A program made the position numbers and the translations under genes. Under the pieces are notes generated by a model. The model was not told the DNA's origin. It did no database searches and worked only from the letters and a program-made list of their open reading frames with translations. Source: Ophioderma brevispina (taxonomy: Eukaryota; Echinodermata; Ophiuroidea; Amphilepidida; Ophiodermatidae). Taken from it: a stretch of 64,000 nucleotides of DNA. This document shows positions 34,951 through 47,200 of the stretch, piece by piece. Where the stretch lies: assembly GCA_023653785.1 (NCBI GenBank), contig JAMKCH010010172.1:1-64000 (forward strand), written 5' to 3'. How positions within the stretch are numbered: position 1 is the stretch's first letter; the number at the start of each line of letters is the position of its first letter.

Positions 34951-36027
34951 TCAAGATCCCTACACCGTCCCAGTTACCGAAGGGACGAAAACTCAAGGAT
35001 ATACCACTGGTACCCACTCCAGAGCCAAACAAGGTTGCATTAACGCAGAGACCGACACGAACGGTTGATGCACCTATTCGCCCCCGGAGTAGGACCAGCG
35101 GAGCGGGTATCAGCGTGGGTGTGGGTACCGTGACGGGACTCGGTTCGAACAAGTCACGTTACAGCAGCCGGCTATAAGGGAAACAAACCGGCCCGAGCAC
35201 ACACCAAAGCTGGGATACCCGGAATACCAAATTTACTAGTCAGAAGAAAATAGATAAAGTGTTCAAACATCCTACAACTCCTTTAATCAAAGGCCATACC
35301 TCTTTGACATAAGGGCTGCAAGAATGCATTTAGGAAACTAGGAAGTAACGCACACAAGGGTACGCTCATGGTGTGAAGGAATGATCGTGCATAAATTATA
35401 AAATGTAAACAAAAAGGGAGCGCCATTTTGAACGAGAACGAAAAACGTGCCAGCACGTTCACAAATTACAATTCGCACAAGCATGTAATCAAAATATACA
35501 TGTTAAATATATAACACATATATAGAGATAGTAGTATAGTGGGAAATAGGACTGTCGATATGAATGTGGGCAAAACAGGTGCCACGCCATACGCTAGTCT
35601 GCCTATGGGGGTGAATTATGAGGGTATGTGTTTTGACAAAACCCGACGCGAAGTCAAGTTATTAAGACCTTAAAATACCGACTTCGCTAACGGAAAATGA
35701 TGAAACTACGGTCCCAGGGACGTAATAAATGACATTTAACAGATTTTCACACGGTTCAGGGCCACCTAGTAGCTAAATCTGACCATAAATTCGACAAAAT
35801 TCAGGGAGCTAAATACATTAACGAACCCCATCTTGTCGAACCCAAGACGAAAAGAGGAAGAGGATTGTGGGTATGGCGTCACTTGGGGGGTGTCGTCATA
35901 CAGGGTGATCGAAATGAATATATATTATGTGGGAATATATATTTATGGGAGGTTCTGCATCTGCCTAAAGACAATGCAATTTGTTACATCAACATCGGAT
36001 TGAAGGTAAGCAGATTCTTGTATGAGT

Positions 36028-36216
36028 CCACATGGGTCCACCTTACTCACTAACACCTCTCCCTCCTCCCCACTCACCATCACTTTAGTCTTCCCAAGGT
36101 TTACCTTCAGGCCCTTACTCTCAAATGCCTTCTAACACTTCCAAAACTTCTCCCTCAAACCCTCCATTGTCTCACACATTAAAACTAAATCATCAGCATA
36201 CAGCATCTCACTAATA
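36028..36216 (-). mobile_element. LINE remnant, copy 2, RT motif C part
   Basis: The minus strand encodes SEMLYADDLVLMCETMEGLR (36153-36212) then a stop, and GLKVNLGKTKVMVSGE. It ends near the VSKVDPCG position of copy 1. The continuation is at 30490 and below, beyond the 5.5 kb insertion. Confidence 0.88.
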
Positions 36217-36779
36217 GATAAATAATAAAAAGTAAATATCATCATGCCTTTGATTTGCAGTAGAGTTCTTACATTTTTGAAGTTTTTAACACTTGGAGGG
36301 GGCGCTTGAGGGGCAAGGCCCCTGGAGTCCAGAAAAAATGGGCAATTAGCAAACATAAATCACCAAATTTCAAGGCTCTTCGGCAGTACACCCTTAACCA
36401 ATTTTGGAATCAAAGCAAGGCTATTGACGGAGAAATTCAAGGCTTAAAGATTTTACCCTTGAAGAAAATTTAATAGAACTTTATACTGGTTTGTACAAAG
36501 ACATTAAAATGGATTAAATATTTAAATCTACATTGCAGTGCATGCAAACAAAGTTATGAAATATATCATGTCTTATTCAAAGCAACTGGTCAAACTGTGG
36601 TCCTGTGACCTTGATCTATTTTTTCTTCACCATTCAGGAATGGATAACCAGGTCACCTCAGGTCCAAAGTTAAGTCTATGGTAGTATAAACAATACAAAT
36701 TGACCACAGAATGCTGTATATCATAATAGATTTTACTAGGGCATCTAAAGACAGTGCAAGCTTATATGTTGGAAATTAA
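36217..36779. other. Unannotated stretch
   Basis: No gene. GGAGGGGGCGCTTGAGGGGC (36296-36315) is a GC patch; otherwise AT-rich. Confidence 0.5.
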
Positions 36780-37538
36780 AGCCACTAACCACTATTTTTT
36801 CCAAATTCAAAATGCCCATTTTGTGTCTAAATTGCTAGTATTAGGTCATATCAACACCTTATATTACTCTTGTGAAAAACAGACACTAAAGCATTTAAAA
36901 GTGGACTTGAAGATGCCATTTATACGGTTCCTCTAAAAGCAGAGACTGCAGACCGCAGACTGTTCCTCTAAATGGCAGACCGCAGACTGCAGACCAGTCT
37001 GCAAACTTTAAAAGGCAGACCGCAGATTGCAGACCGCAGACTGCGAACTGTTCCTCCAAAAGGCAGACTGCAACCGCAGACTGTTCCCCACTAAAAGGCA
37101 CCAATAGTCCACTGAGTGAACTAACTATACTGAACTGTGTTTTGGACAGAAATACGAAACTCCACTGGGTTATAGACCTTCGATATGCCAGGAGCCTCCT
37201 GAGGTCTGTATTAATATTGGGGCCTTGCCCTCTAACCTGGAGTGGGTTTAAAAAAAAAAAACCTTGTGGCTGCACTGCGGTCTGCCTTTTAGAGGAACAC
37301 CATGTTATGACTGTTTTGGCTTACCAATAATTCAAGATCCCGACTTTTATTAGTAAACAAATACATAAAAATTTGTCATTTCTCTTGACAAATATGCATG
37401 TTCAGCTTAGCCACTTATAGGGTCTTTACTACAACCATTTTTAATACACATTCCCCTGGCAAAAAAAAATGGATTTTGATGAAAAATAGTGGGGGCGCGG
37501 TTTGTGTTACATTTTGAAAGAAATCCCTTATAGTGGCT
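36780..37538 (-). mobile_element. TTAA MITE, K5 family, split by a later insertion
   Basis: The left TTAA is at 36776-36779. The sequence to about 36915 and from about 37300 to 37538 is the reverse complement of 47201-47575 (CAAAATGCCCATTTTGTGTC, AAAAACAGACACT, GATCCCGACTTTTATTAGTA, TAGTGGCT). Confidence 0.75.
36923..37299. mobile_element. Inverted-repeat element with internal CTGCAGACCGCAGA tandems, inside K5
   Basis: GGTTCCTCTAAAAGCAGA at the left pairs with TCTGCCTTTTAGAGGAAC at the right. Three to four units of TTCCTCTAAAAGGCAGACCG plus CAGACTGCAGACCGCAGACT follow the left end. Comparison with the unsplit K5 copy at 47201 shows this block is extra, i.e. inserted. Confidence 0.75.
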
Positions 37539-37671
37539 AAATGACTGGATATATATAGCTGATTTTGAGGGCTAGTGCATTATAATTGTATTAAACACCA
37601 CCAAAGGCCAATGGCCTGAGTGAGAATACACACTAAGTTCCGGCATGTATGATTGCGTCTTCAAACTAACA

Positions 37672-37815
37672 GGTGTTTCCATAAGTACACCAGGCCTCTT
37701 CTGAACAACCTTAATGAATTCGGCAACCTTAATGAATAAACCACATATCCGGTGGTTTATTCCGTAAGGTTCCAAATTCATAAGGTGTCAGAAAATGGTG
37801 CCTTATGGAAACACC
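37672..37815. mobile_element. H2 MITE copy
   Basis: AGGTGTTTCCATAAG and CTTATGGAAACACC ends enclose AATGAATTCGGCAACCTTAA and CCGTAAGGTTCCAAATTCAT. Inverted arms remain clear. No target duplication is seen. Confidence 0.8.
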
Positions 37816-39528
37816 CCCCCTCTTTCCCTTATTCACTCCTCTCGGCCTAAAAACAGATGGGGAAGTTAGGTCATGATGGCAGTTAGTATCATAGGGTCCC
37901 CGTATCCATCAGTCCGAAGCAATTGTCAGTCCACAATATCTTCAGGCTGAAACGTCATCTGCAGTCCGAAACATTGTCGTCCGAATTTAAAACTCGGGGT
38001 AGGTTTAGGGTTGAACTAGCGAATTCTGTATATTCAGACTATAAGACTTTTTTTCAAGATTGATGAATCTTAAAACATTCTGACTGATGAACTCCAGGGT
38101 ATAAGAAATTTGCACTTTGGACTGACAATGTTTCACTGCAAACATCCAGACTAACAATGTTTTGACTAAGGCCATTTAACCCCAGTTATCACAATCCCGG
38201 CAGGGTTAGTGCCCGTATGAGGTTAGGCATTAAAAAATTTTGTTTGTTTGGCTGTCACGAAAAAAAAATCATGGTCTATTCGGTCGCCGGCGGTGGTTTT
38301 TTTTTTGGTTTTTTTGGTGTGTGTGGTGTGTGAAGTGAAATGAACTAAACAGTTCGTCACAACCAAAGAATACAAACACCAACATAGATGTAAAGTTTCA
38401 ACCCATTTATTTCTCAGTCATCAAAACGTCGTCAACATCACCCCCCACCCCCACCCCGTTTGGCTAACAAAAACGAGTATGCTCGTACTCATTTTTCTGT
38501 AAAAACTCCCTGCATATCTCTTGCAACACAGTTTCCATGGACAAATTAGGGTTGAATTCTTCTCAAACACCAACACCCAACACCCGAAATAGAATCCGAC
38601 TACCGCATTTCCCCCGAATTGCAACAGAAAATGCATGCGAGCCACACTCGTCCATGTCGATACTGGGCGCTGCCATTTTCAACAGTGAATGCAAATTCCT
38701 TTCGCTGTAGGGGAACCACATAGAACATGTGCGGCATACAGAGCAGGTCGCACCGTGGCAGATTTTGTTTCCTCAAGTTTATAAGAAAAAAAACAGCACT
38801 GGTGGAAAAAATATTGGGTCGGTCGGAAGGTATTCTTTTTTTGTTGAGAAATTGAAAAAAAAAAAGTCGGCAGGTTTTTCAAGGGTCGGACGGGTTACGC
38901 CAAGCAATTTTTTTTATGCCTTATCAAGCTGATGGGCGTGTACTGATTTTGTCAACGTATGGAAAACTATCCAGACCTCAGTTATCTCAGTTATAAACAG
39001 TAAATATTAACTGCTATTTTATTTATTTTTTTATTTATTTTTAAATGAAAATGAAGGGAAAGCCCGTACGAAAAACCTGCCCGTGGAATTTTTTTTGTTT
39101 CAACTTTACCCCTGTACATCGTGCATGGTAACATGTGCATTGCAGTGTACTGTGACACGAACATGTGTACCACAATCAATATTGCAAGTAGGCTTTCTCG
39201 CTCATTCAGTCGGGAAAACCTCTTTGTGTAAAATCAATACACACATATTATTGCGTTGTACCACACAGTGACCATTGAAAAATCCAAAAACTGAAACTTT
39301 TGGTTTGTGGGGGTTTGCGTCTTCCTGGCGCTCTATCTCAGCCATTTTTGCACGGTTTTTTACAAGCGAGGTGTTAATGAAAGAGCAAGACCTAGGCAAC
39401 AAAATGTATATTTTGAAAACTTTCAAAATGGTCTGACTTTGGCACAATACTGATCGAAAAACATGCCGAGATACTTTTTGTGCCAGGTATGTATGTGTAT
39501 GTACCCTACGTGACATTGGTTAAGTCTT
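37816..39528. other. Unannotated intronic stretch, about 1.7 kb
   Basis: No exon is recognised. TCCGAA/CAGTCC words recur around 37910-38160 (CAGTCCGAA, CAGTCCAC, GTCCGAAT). T and A homopolymers lie at 38299-38324 and 38858-38868. Confidence 0.55.
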
Positions 39529-39700
39529 GGGTGTTTCCATAAGGTGACACCCTTCTTTCTGACACCCTTATGAATTCGGAAACCTTAACGGAATAAACCA
39601 CATAAACTTAATCTTGATGGGTTTCCAAATTCATAAGTGTCAAAAAAGTGGGTCAGATGAATTACACCCCATTTTAACAGTAACGTTTTAGATTTTACTT
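39529..39700. mobile_element. H2 MITE copy just upstream of an ABCG2-like exon
   Basis: Begins GGGTGTTTCCATAAGGTGAC, ACCCTTCTTTCTGACACCCT, TATGAATTCGG. The second arm is degraded (GGGTTTCCAAATTCATAAG, GTGTCAAAAAAGTGGGTC). Its right end is within about 40-60 bp of the exon acceptor. Confidence 0.85.
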
Positions 39701-39738
39701 CCTGAAGCCTAATTATGTCCTCTCGGCCTGAATTGCAG

Positions 39739-39890
39739 GATGACGTCATCATGGGTACTTTAACTGTAAGAGAGAATCTGGAATTCTCCGCCACTCTGCG
39801 ATTGGCAAGTACAGTTTCAAAGGAGGAGAAGAAAGAGCGAGTGGATGATATTATCATGGAGCTTGGACTCAGCAACTGTGCGAAAACAAG
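39739..39890 (+). CDS. ABCG2-like: ABCG2-like transporter, internal exon (Q-loop to helical region)
   Basis: This 152 bp exon follows directly in protein order from the exon ending at 24611. It opens DDVIMGTLTVRENLEFSA, completing the Q-loop (YVVQ-DDV across the junction), and continues through a charged helix (EEKKERVDDII) to LGLSNCAKT. In ABC proteins this region leads to the signature motif, which should start the next exon. The acceptor is GAATTGCAG|GATGAC. The donor is AACAAG|GTATTC and leaves a split codon, as this junction does in human ABCG2. The exon is intact and well conserved. The intron before it is about 15.1 kb and filled with transposon remnants. An H2-family MITE ends within about 40-60 bp upstream, close to the acceptor and branch-point region. 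Confidence 0.9.
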
Positions 39891-42277
39891 GTATTCGTTT
39901 TAATAACCAATTAAACACAAAAACAAAAACCACAGCAGCAATTACAATAGAAGTTGACATTTTAATAGGTTAAATTCAAGAGTCCTGACTTTTTAGCCTA
40001 TAATATAGGCTCTTGTCATTTTTTTTTCATGTAGCAAATTAGAGTGGGAAACCCAATGTTCTCTCATAAACTAGTCTCTCATGTCTTGTCCAATTCTTTG
40101 GAAACTCGAAGGTAGGCAGTAATTAAATTTCTTTGAAAAGTTATGTTTTTTTTTAGTGGATTTTGAAAAAATATGAGAAAATGTTGCGTTTTGGGGCATT
40201 TTGTTTGGGCCTTTTGTTTTTGGCATGAATTGTGTTGGTAGGCAAGGATTCTGCTGAATGTCTTTGTCCTACAATGTGCCAGCCACATGCTGTTGTGAAA
40301 GTTGAAAGCATGCCTTATCAATGCTGGCCTAGAGAGTCAAGTGCAATTTGCAGCCTAGTCTGATACCACTTGGCAGTAAATTTAGCTAGATGACAGGTAT
40401 GTTATCAACTTCAATTGACCACTCCACAGTTGTGGTTGTCCTTGAGTTGACAATCAGCGGGTAGCTCGATAGTAATATCAATTTTGGTTTTCACTTGACC
40501 ATACTTGGTTTAATTTCAATTTTTGCTTTCAATAGAAGGTGCCATGGATGTTTCAAGTCATTTTCATCTTCTTAGGGACTCTAGTTGTGGGAGATATTTG
40601 CTCTGAACAATACTTTTGTCAGAATACTTTTTCATAAACAAACATCCACAGAAACAAATTTGTTGTTGCAACATTATATAACAAATATGGAATACTCAGT
40701 ATATAGTATTGTCACAAAAACTATGATCAGGGCCTTAGCCTTTTTCTGCCCGACGGTAGTTGTTATTGTTTTCCCACCAATATCTTCACCAGGTCTAAGG
40801 TCATGTGACCTTTGTACCATGTGGACTTTACACAAATTCCCAGTTGCTCCTGAAATAATGCCGAGAGTTATGCAACTTGGTCATTCACAATGCAATGTCA
40901 TGCCTATGGTTCAATCAAAAGAGCACTATAATAACATTAGCCATGTTCACACGGCACTACAATTTTAATTTTAAAAAAAAAACCCAAATCCCTCACTTCA
41001 AACCAATCCATAAGTGGAAGGTGAACAAAATCAAGAGGTGTATTTAGTCCATCACACAATGTCATCAGTTTTTTTTTCACCTCAATCTCTGGATCCCGGC
41101 ATGTGATCCCACAAAAAATCCAATTTTTCATACATAAACTTGGCCTTTTACACCCATTCCTGCATAAAGCACTGTACTTTATAAGTTTTTAATCATGAAA
41201 GGTTTTGAGCTCCCGGGGGGGGGGGGCGGGTTCTCACATGGTATGAAGTATGGGTATGTGCGCCTATAAGACCCTCATTTTCACACGCACTCGTTTTCTA
41301 GTTCCAGAGACCCCCTTTTAGGACCATTCAGTTCCAGAGACCCTACTTTTCTGGCCCAAAGCCATTATTCTACCAAATTTCTTCAAAAACCTCAAAAAGT
41401 AGCTGGAAAATTGAGGGAAATCGAAGCTTATTTTTGCAAATTTTTTGAAACCTAGTCGAAACCCCATTTTTGGGCCTCAAATCAGCTACGGAGCTTCAAT
41501 TTTGAAATCCGGGATTCACATACCTACCCCAAAAAAAGTTGAGAACCCCCCCACCCCCCCGGGTTTACGCTCCGAAACTTCTTTGACACTGCCCTAAATA
41601 CTGAATGTGTTAGTACACAACATTATAGGCACATTTGCAATGTATTATGGGATCAGTTCAAAACATCCTCTGATACTATAAAGAACCCAGGTTAAATGCA
41701 ACCATTGGTTATTTCTGGGGCACTGCATGATTACACAATCTAACATTGTAGCTTGTCTATTACTGAATGTGAAAATATTTGTTTTCAATATTTTTATGGG
41801 ATAAAAGTGTTCAAACCACATAGTCTGGTTATAAGTGGTAAATTAGCCCAATTGAAGTGTCAATGGTTGAAATCAGTTGATATTAGTTGTGTTACTTATG
41901 TGTTTTTAATAAATTTTGTATAAAGTTGACCATTCGACAATACTATGTTATCAACACCCCCGAGTCATGTTGAAGTTGACAAAAACACAGTGATTGTCCT
42001 TGTTCAGTAAATACCACCACAGGATTCAATACTAGAATTCGCGGCTTCTCGGCTTTTCGCGATTTGGGGACGGGGGGGGGGGGGGGGTTGTTAGGTTCCG
42101 TACGGACCCTTATCAGACGGACCTGTAGTGGTAGTAAACTTTTGTCTGTCACCTACCTAGGGCCCTGTTTAAATACCCCAGGGCCCCTGCTGCAACTTAA
42201 GTCCACACTTTAGTGACCTCCCCAGAGTCTACTAAGCTCCTAACTGCCACAAATGTCCCTTCTCAAAGACACAAGAT
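39891..42277. other. Unannotated intronic stretch
   Basis: No further exon is recognised. TTCCAGAGACCC occurs twice (41303 and 41333) in a CCCC/GGGG-rich patch at 41210-41570. AAGGTCATGTGACCTTTG (40798-40815) contains an inverted AGGTCA/TGACCT pair. Confidence 0.55.
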
Positions 42278-42582
42278 CAGTGGACGTACCGCCGGGGGGG
42301 GGGCAAGTTGCCCCTCTGGCTTACGAAAAAGTGGGGGAGATTTTTGACCCCAAAATGTGCATTTTTATCCTTTTTTTTCGGTGAATTTCACCAATTTCAG
42401 CCTAAATTGGGCAAAATTAAAGTAAAGTAAATTGGCAATTTCTCGCGCTCGCGCGCATGTCGTCAAAATTCAAACTTACATTAGAGCACATAACAGGGAC
42501 GACTTACGAACATTTGCATCCTCTGGCGGGACGAATTGGAAATTTTGCCCCCTCGTGGATAGACGGCATCGGTACGCCACTA
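42278..42582. mobile_element. hAT-like MITE, H1 family, copy 3
   Basis: The left end CAGTGGACGTACCG pairs with CGGTACGCCACT at the right. Flanks ACAAGAT and ACAGAT resemble a target duplication with one base lost. The interior is noncoding. Confidence 0.7.
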
Positions 42583-45089
42583 CAGATCCCTTTTCATCTG
42601 TCTCAGAGCCCTTCCCAGCTGCAACGAGCAATCTTCTCAAGTAAATAAAAATTCTCCTCGTCTAACACAGGTGCCCTTTAACAACTACCCCAAATATGGC
42701 CAATTCCCAAATACTCGTGGGTCTCTTTCCATACAACATGATCTTTTCTGAATTAACCCAGATTTCTCTTCCTAATTACCCCAGGTTCCACTTCCCCAAC
42801 TATCCATGTTCTCCTTCCAAACACCCCCAGGGGTCTCCTTTCCCGACCAACCCCATTTCATGCCTCGTTCAGCACTCCAGCACTGAGTTACTAATACTTC
42901 CAAGCTCGTGAAGCATAATTATTTCTTGAGGTCCCTTTTGGGAAATGTTTGCCTCAGAAAGCTGAATTTGAGCCGAATTTGAATTCTAAAGTCTGCATCG
43001 GCATATTTCCTCCAAATCCATTTCTAAGGCCTAATTTAAAAAGACAAAATCAAGTTCCAAGTCCCTACGTTCAAAAAGTGGGCAACAAACATCCCTACCC
43101 AGAGTGCCCCCCTCCAGTCTCGGCCATCTCACTCTCATACTCTCCTTTTTTCCTCAGCTGAATTTGAGCCAAATTTTAGTTAAAAAAAAAAAAAAAAAAA
43201 CCTCACTTTTTTTTTTCTAATTCTAAGGGCCCTATTAAAGGACCAAATCAGTTCCCAAGCTCTTATATAAGTTGGAAGTCGGCCACACAAATCTACCCAA
43301 AAAAGTTGAGTGCCCTGACTCACCCCCACACTCTCATATTCTCACTTTCTCTGATTCTTTATACAGCCAATTTCCACCCCTAGACGTGTACATAGTAATT
43401 AGTATTACATTAACCCTAAAAAAACTATATGACAACATGTCATGTTGAGTATCAAAATTGGAACGTGATTTGTTTCTCATTTACAACATTGTTTGGATTT
43501 AATAACTCTATCCACAGGCTAAAAGCAAAATTATTTTATTATATATAGGTAGCAGAAATAACATGTCAATTATGGACAATAATTAGTTAGGCCCCATGCA
43601 TAGCGGGAAGATCCACGGAGCAGAGCACTTAAGTGGACAAGGACAAACTGATTATAATGCATGTGTGCACCATACCCTGTCCCAACAACACAATGTGGGA
43701 CCTTGATGATCACATGTGTTATTCTGCTATATGCTTGTGTATACGGATAATTCACACAATGATTATGGGGATATTGGATTTCATGACTTGAATTTTCTGC
43801 CAAAGCATTAAGACATCACAAATTAGGTGGATCTTCTATTGAGATTAGACATTTTAATCTATTCACCATATCCATAAACCACAAGAGATGTAGATGAGAC
43901 GTCAGACTGCATGTACACATTGTGATTTGTGGGGTACACTATTTTATCAGCATAGTGGGATAATTTGACACAAGGGATTACTATGGGGGTATTGGAATTG
44001 GGTTCATTGATCGTCAACATTCTTTAGTCCCCACCAACTGAAAAGTTGAAAAAAACCCATCTTGCAAAAAAAGAACACTCTGGTCAATAAAAAAAACAAC
44101 TTATATTCTTCTTCAGTATTACATCCAAAATGTTTTGGTGTGTTATAAATGGATCCCCAAATGCATTAGATTCCCAATAGTTTATATGTTTTATTTCACC
44201 ACTCTCTCTCTCCGAGGCCACATCATTAGATGTTTTCTTCAATATGCGACCCCCCATTTCGGAAAATGGAATATTTCCACATTGGTTGGATCTGGACTTT
44301 GGTTTGTACTCATTCTTGCACATACTTGCCTCACAAATCGTTCAAAAATTCCACCTTTTTCCTTCACAAAAAAAACACAAAACAAGCCTTTCGGCCCTGG
44401 AGAAGACTTCAACACATAAACATATCCATTTATAGCGCCAAACACCGCTTCCTCTAGCCAAAAAAACAGTTCACAGAAGTCAAAAATTTTTTTAACAATT
44501 GCAAAAGGCAGTACCTACCCAATCGTGCACACTTACTGCTTCTGTTCAGCACATTTTTGGAATTTTCAAAGTAGACCAATTCCAATATACAGACTAACGT
44601 ATGATAACAAAGGTTGGACACATGCATGGACTTCAGAAATAATTTAGTTCAGTGATTATAGCACCATTTGCAAAGCAGAGAGTGATTGATATCAAAATAT
44701 TCTCATGTGTCTTAGACATCGACAATAAATGTTAGTGAAGTGAAACTCTAGGCCAAAGTTAAGGGAACAAACAAGAGAATGAAGAAGTTGGGAGTTCATT
44801 AGATATCCCCGAGAGAAAGAACAGAAAAGGTTAATTCAAAAATTTGCAGTTGATTTTGATGAGGTGGTTTGATTGTTATTAACAAAAGTTTATATCACGG
44901 TGCCCACAGAGGCCACTGTGTTATAATTTCGGTCCGTTTACGGAAGAAAATACAAAATTTTTTAAGTACATTATTTTTTTTTCGAGTAGATCGAATTCGC
45001 AAGTATGATTAGGGCACAACACCTGCAGATGATGTAAAAATCTCAACTCCTTTGGGTAAAGTCAGGCGAATGAGGCTGTGGATCACGAA
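42583..45089. other. Unannotated intronic stretch, about 2.5 kb
   Basis: No exon is recognised. 42640-43340 is rich in CCCAA and TTTCC words with loose internal repetition (GAATTTGAGCCGAATTTGAA at 42963 and CTGAATTTGAGCCAAATTTT at 43157). A18 runs at 43182-43200. Confidence 0.5.
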
Positions 45090-45290
45090 AAAGCTAATGT
45101 GTTGAAGTGTTGCATTCATGTCATTATGACTTTCAAATAGCATGTTTATGAATAAATTTAGTAGCTTGGAAAAAAAAAGACTAGATGAAAAACAATAATT
45201 GTTGGATAATAGAGAATTGTAACAATTTGAAACAATTATCATAATCATGGAAACTTATATCGTAATGTATTACTGAAGTAAGTATGATGG
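45090..45290 (+). repeat. Diverged duplication, unit 1
   Basis: AATGTGTTGAAGTGTTGC, AGTAGCTTGGAAAAAAAAA-GACTA, AACAATAATTGTTGG and ATTACTGAAGTAAGTATGA recur in order about 960 bp downstream. Confidence 0.7.
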
Positions 45291-46029
45291 AATATTCAAA
45301 GAGGTACAGACCTTTGATTTGTACCCTACTGTAAAGTATATGCAAATCAAGCCTAATTTAAGTCAGAACCTAGATTCATTAGGGCAGATTGTCCTTTTAA
45401 GGACTTGTCTTGTTATGTGTCTTATTTAATGTGGCAATAGATATAGTGTAAAAAAACAAAGGACTAAATATTAATAAGATAGTCATTTGTATTTTCAACA
45501 CTATTAGTTTGTCCATATAGATAAGAAAACATAATTTCTACTACCTATTTCATTTTACATTTGATCTTGGCAAAAGTGGTATTGCAATTGTTTGGGAATG
45601 TTTTGTTAGGTTAAAAAACCCAACGTTTGTCCTGACTGTTACTCTTTGAAAGGTTAACAGAATTAAAAGATAAAAGTTGTTAACCAGATTTTGAAACCAG
45701 AGGAATAAACCAAAGATTTAAATGAATAGTCATAGCATTCTAAGTACTTATGGAATCAACACATTTTAGAGGAAAATGTATTCTATTGAGAGCTGATTAT
45801 TAAACATGGATTCAAAAGTATGTTGCAGTTTCCTTATTTCGCGTTCTGGTAGCTGCCTTGTTGAAAACACTATTCAAGTAGGCTATATTATAGCTGCCAA
45901 ATGCTTACCTAACAAGCTTTACATGGAATAATCTGTCTCAAACAAGTAAAAATGTAGAATTGTAGCCTACTCACACACAAGAACATAAATTTTAAGTAAT
46001 AAAGACAGGGCACTACACAATCAATGAAA

Positions 46030-46260
46030 TTAATGTGGTGAAGTGTTGCGTTAAGGATTATTTGTGGGGCAACTTTCAATAATACCAAAAAAGTCGTAAA
46101 CCTATAGTTAGTTGGAAAAAAAAAAAGACTACTGAAAACAATAACTTGTTGGCCTAGTAATAGAGAATTTTATGTAAATTAAAGCAGTGGAGAGGATGTG
46201 AAAACAATATGGCATAATCAATATGGAATTAGTAACTATTACTGAAGTATGTTGTGATTG
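46030..46260 (+). repeat. Diverged duplication, unit 2
   Basis: AATGTGGTGAAGTGTTGC, TAGTTGGAAAAAAAAAAAGA-CTACTG, AACAATAACTTGTTGG and ATTACTGAAGTATGTTG match 45090-45290. The spacer between the two units has no recognised feature. Confidence 0.7.
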
Positions 46261-46999
46261 GTAAAATCAAAAGCGGTTATAGAGATTGAATCATGAATAC
46301 CCCTAATGTAGTATTTCAGGTATCCAAATAACAAGGCATAATTCAAAGGCCAACTCAGAGATTTTGAAATATAATTTTTTTGGGGCATTTTAAGTGGCTC
46401 TTCTTGTTGGAATATGCTGCCAGGATATTTAACATTTCCATACATGTGACAAATGAAGAAATGGATTTCCATTGATTTTATCCTTTTCACTTTGGGCATT
46501 AGTTTTGATTAGAATGTATGAGGTAAAGTTGGTATGAATGTCTGTGTGTTTATGTGTCTTATGCCTGCAAAGATTTGAAATGTGTGTGTGCATGTGTGTG
46601 TGTTGTAAATATAAAAAAATTTAATGTATAAGAATTGACAATTTAACAAATCTATTTTCTGAATTGACATGTTTTTTTGTAGCCAGTCATATAAACAAAA
46701 TTGTATTAATGTGCCAATTTATTCTAAATAATATTAAAGGTACTTTAAAGGAAGTTGTTGTTGTCTTTGAATGGCATCATATTTATGGATACTGGATCAT
46801 TATGCTCTGGTTGTATTACCTGAAACATTTTCATGGAATCCAATGGCATTATCTGGCCTTGTTTTTTGAGGGGGACCCAGGAGGGTGTAAGGACCTTTAC
46901 TAGCCAAAAAAAGGCAGAGTTGCCTGTTTGGCATAAAACCCCTGGGGTGCGCACCCGAAAGCCCCCCAAAAAAAAATACGCCACTGGATAGCCTAGGTG
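46261..46999. other. Unannotated stretch
   Basis: No gene. A short TG microsatellite lies at 46579-46602. A lone TACGCCACTG at about 46977-46986 may be one end of a broken H1 MITE. Confidence 0.5.
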
Positions 47000-47125
47000 T
47001 AAAGGTGAGCAATCTGACCCACTGCGTTCTGACACCATTGAATTTGGAAACCTTAATGGTTATTTGAGAAACCAAAATGTCATAAGTGAGTGGGAAAAAA
47101 AATGGGCGCCTTACGGAAAACCACA
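47000..47125. mobile_element. H2 MITE, degenerate copy
   Basis: TCTGACACCATTGAATTTGG, AAACCTTAATGG and the second arm GCGCCTTACGGAAAACCAC show the family. Confidence 0.65.
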
Positions 47126-47200
47126 CGGAAAACGACTATCCCCCCATCACCTTTCTGTATGTTTTTTGTATCGTATTGTGTGTGTATGTTTGTGTATTAA

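Larger units (their letters stand above)
30491..36027. mobile_element. Noncoding insertion of about 5.5 kb with inverted ends, splitting a LINE
   Basis: About 150 bp near each end are inverted copies: CAAATTGCATTGTCTTTAGG...CATAAATATATATTCCCA...ATTTCGATCACCC (30558-30700) against 35830-35990. Outside these, ACTCGTAAGGAATGTTTGCTTAC at the left resembles the reverse of GGTAAGCAGATTCTTGTATGAGT at the right. The interior has near-even base composition, no frame over about 130 codons, and no transposase, recombinase or reverse-transcriptase motif that I can see. It contains a 143 bp tandem (32850-33130), a second direct repeat pair about 193 bp apart (34697 and 34890) and many short palindromes. 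The superfamily is unknown. Confidence 0.75.

Noticed and set aside
30491..36027. DIRS- or Polinton-type autonomous element
   Set aside because: Inverted ends fit loosely, but no tyrosine recombinase, integrase, polymerase or reverse-transcriptase motif is visible in any frame.
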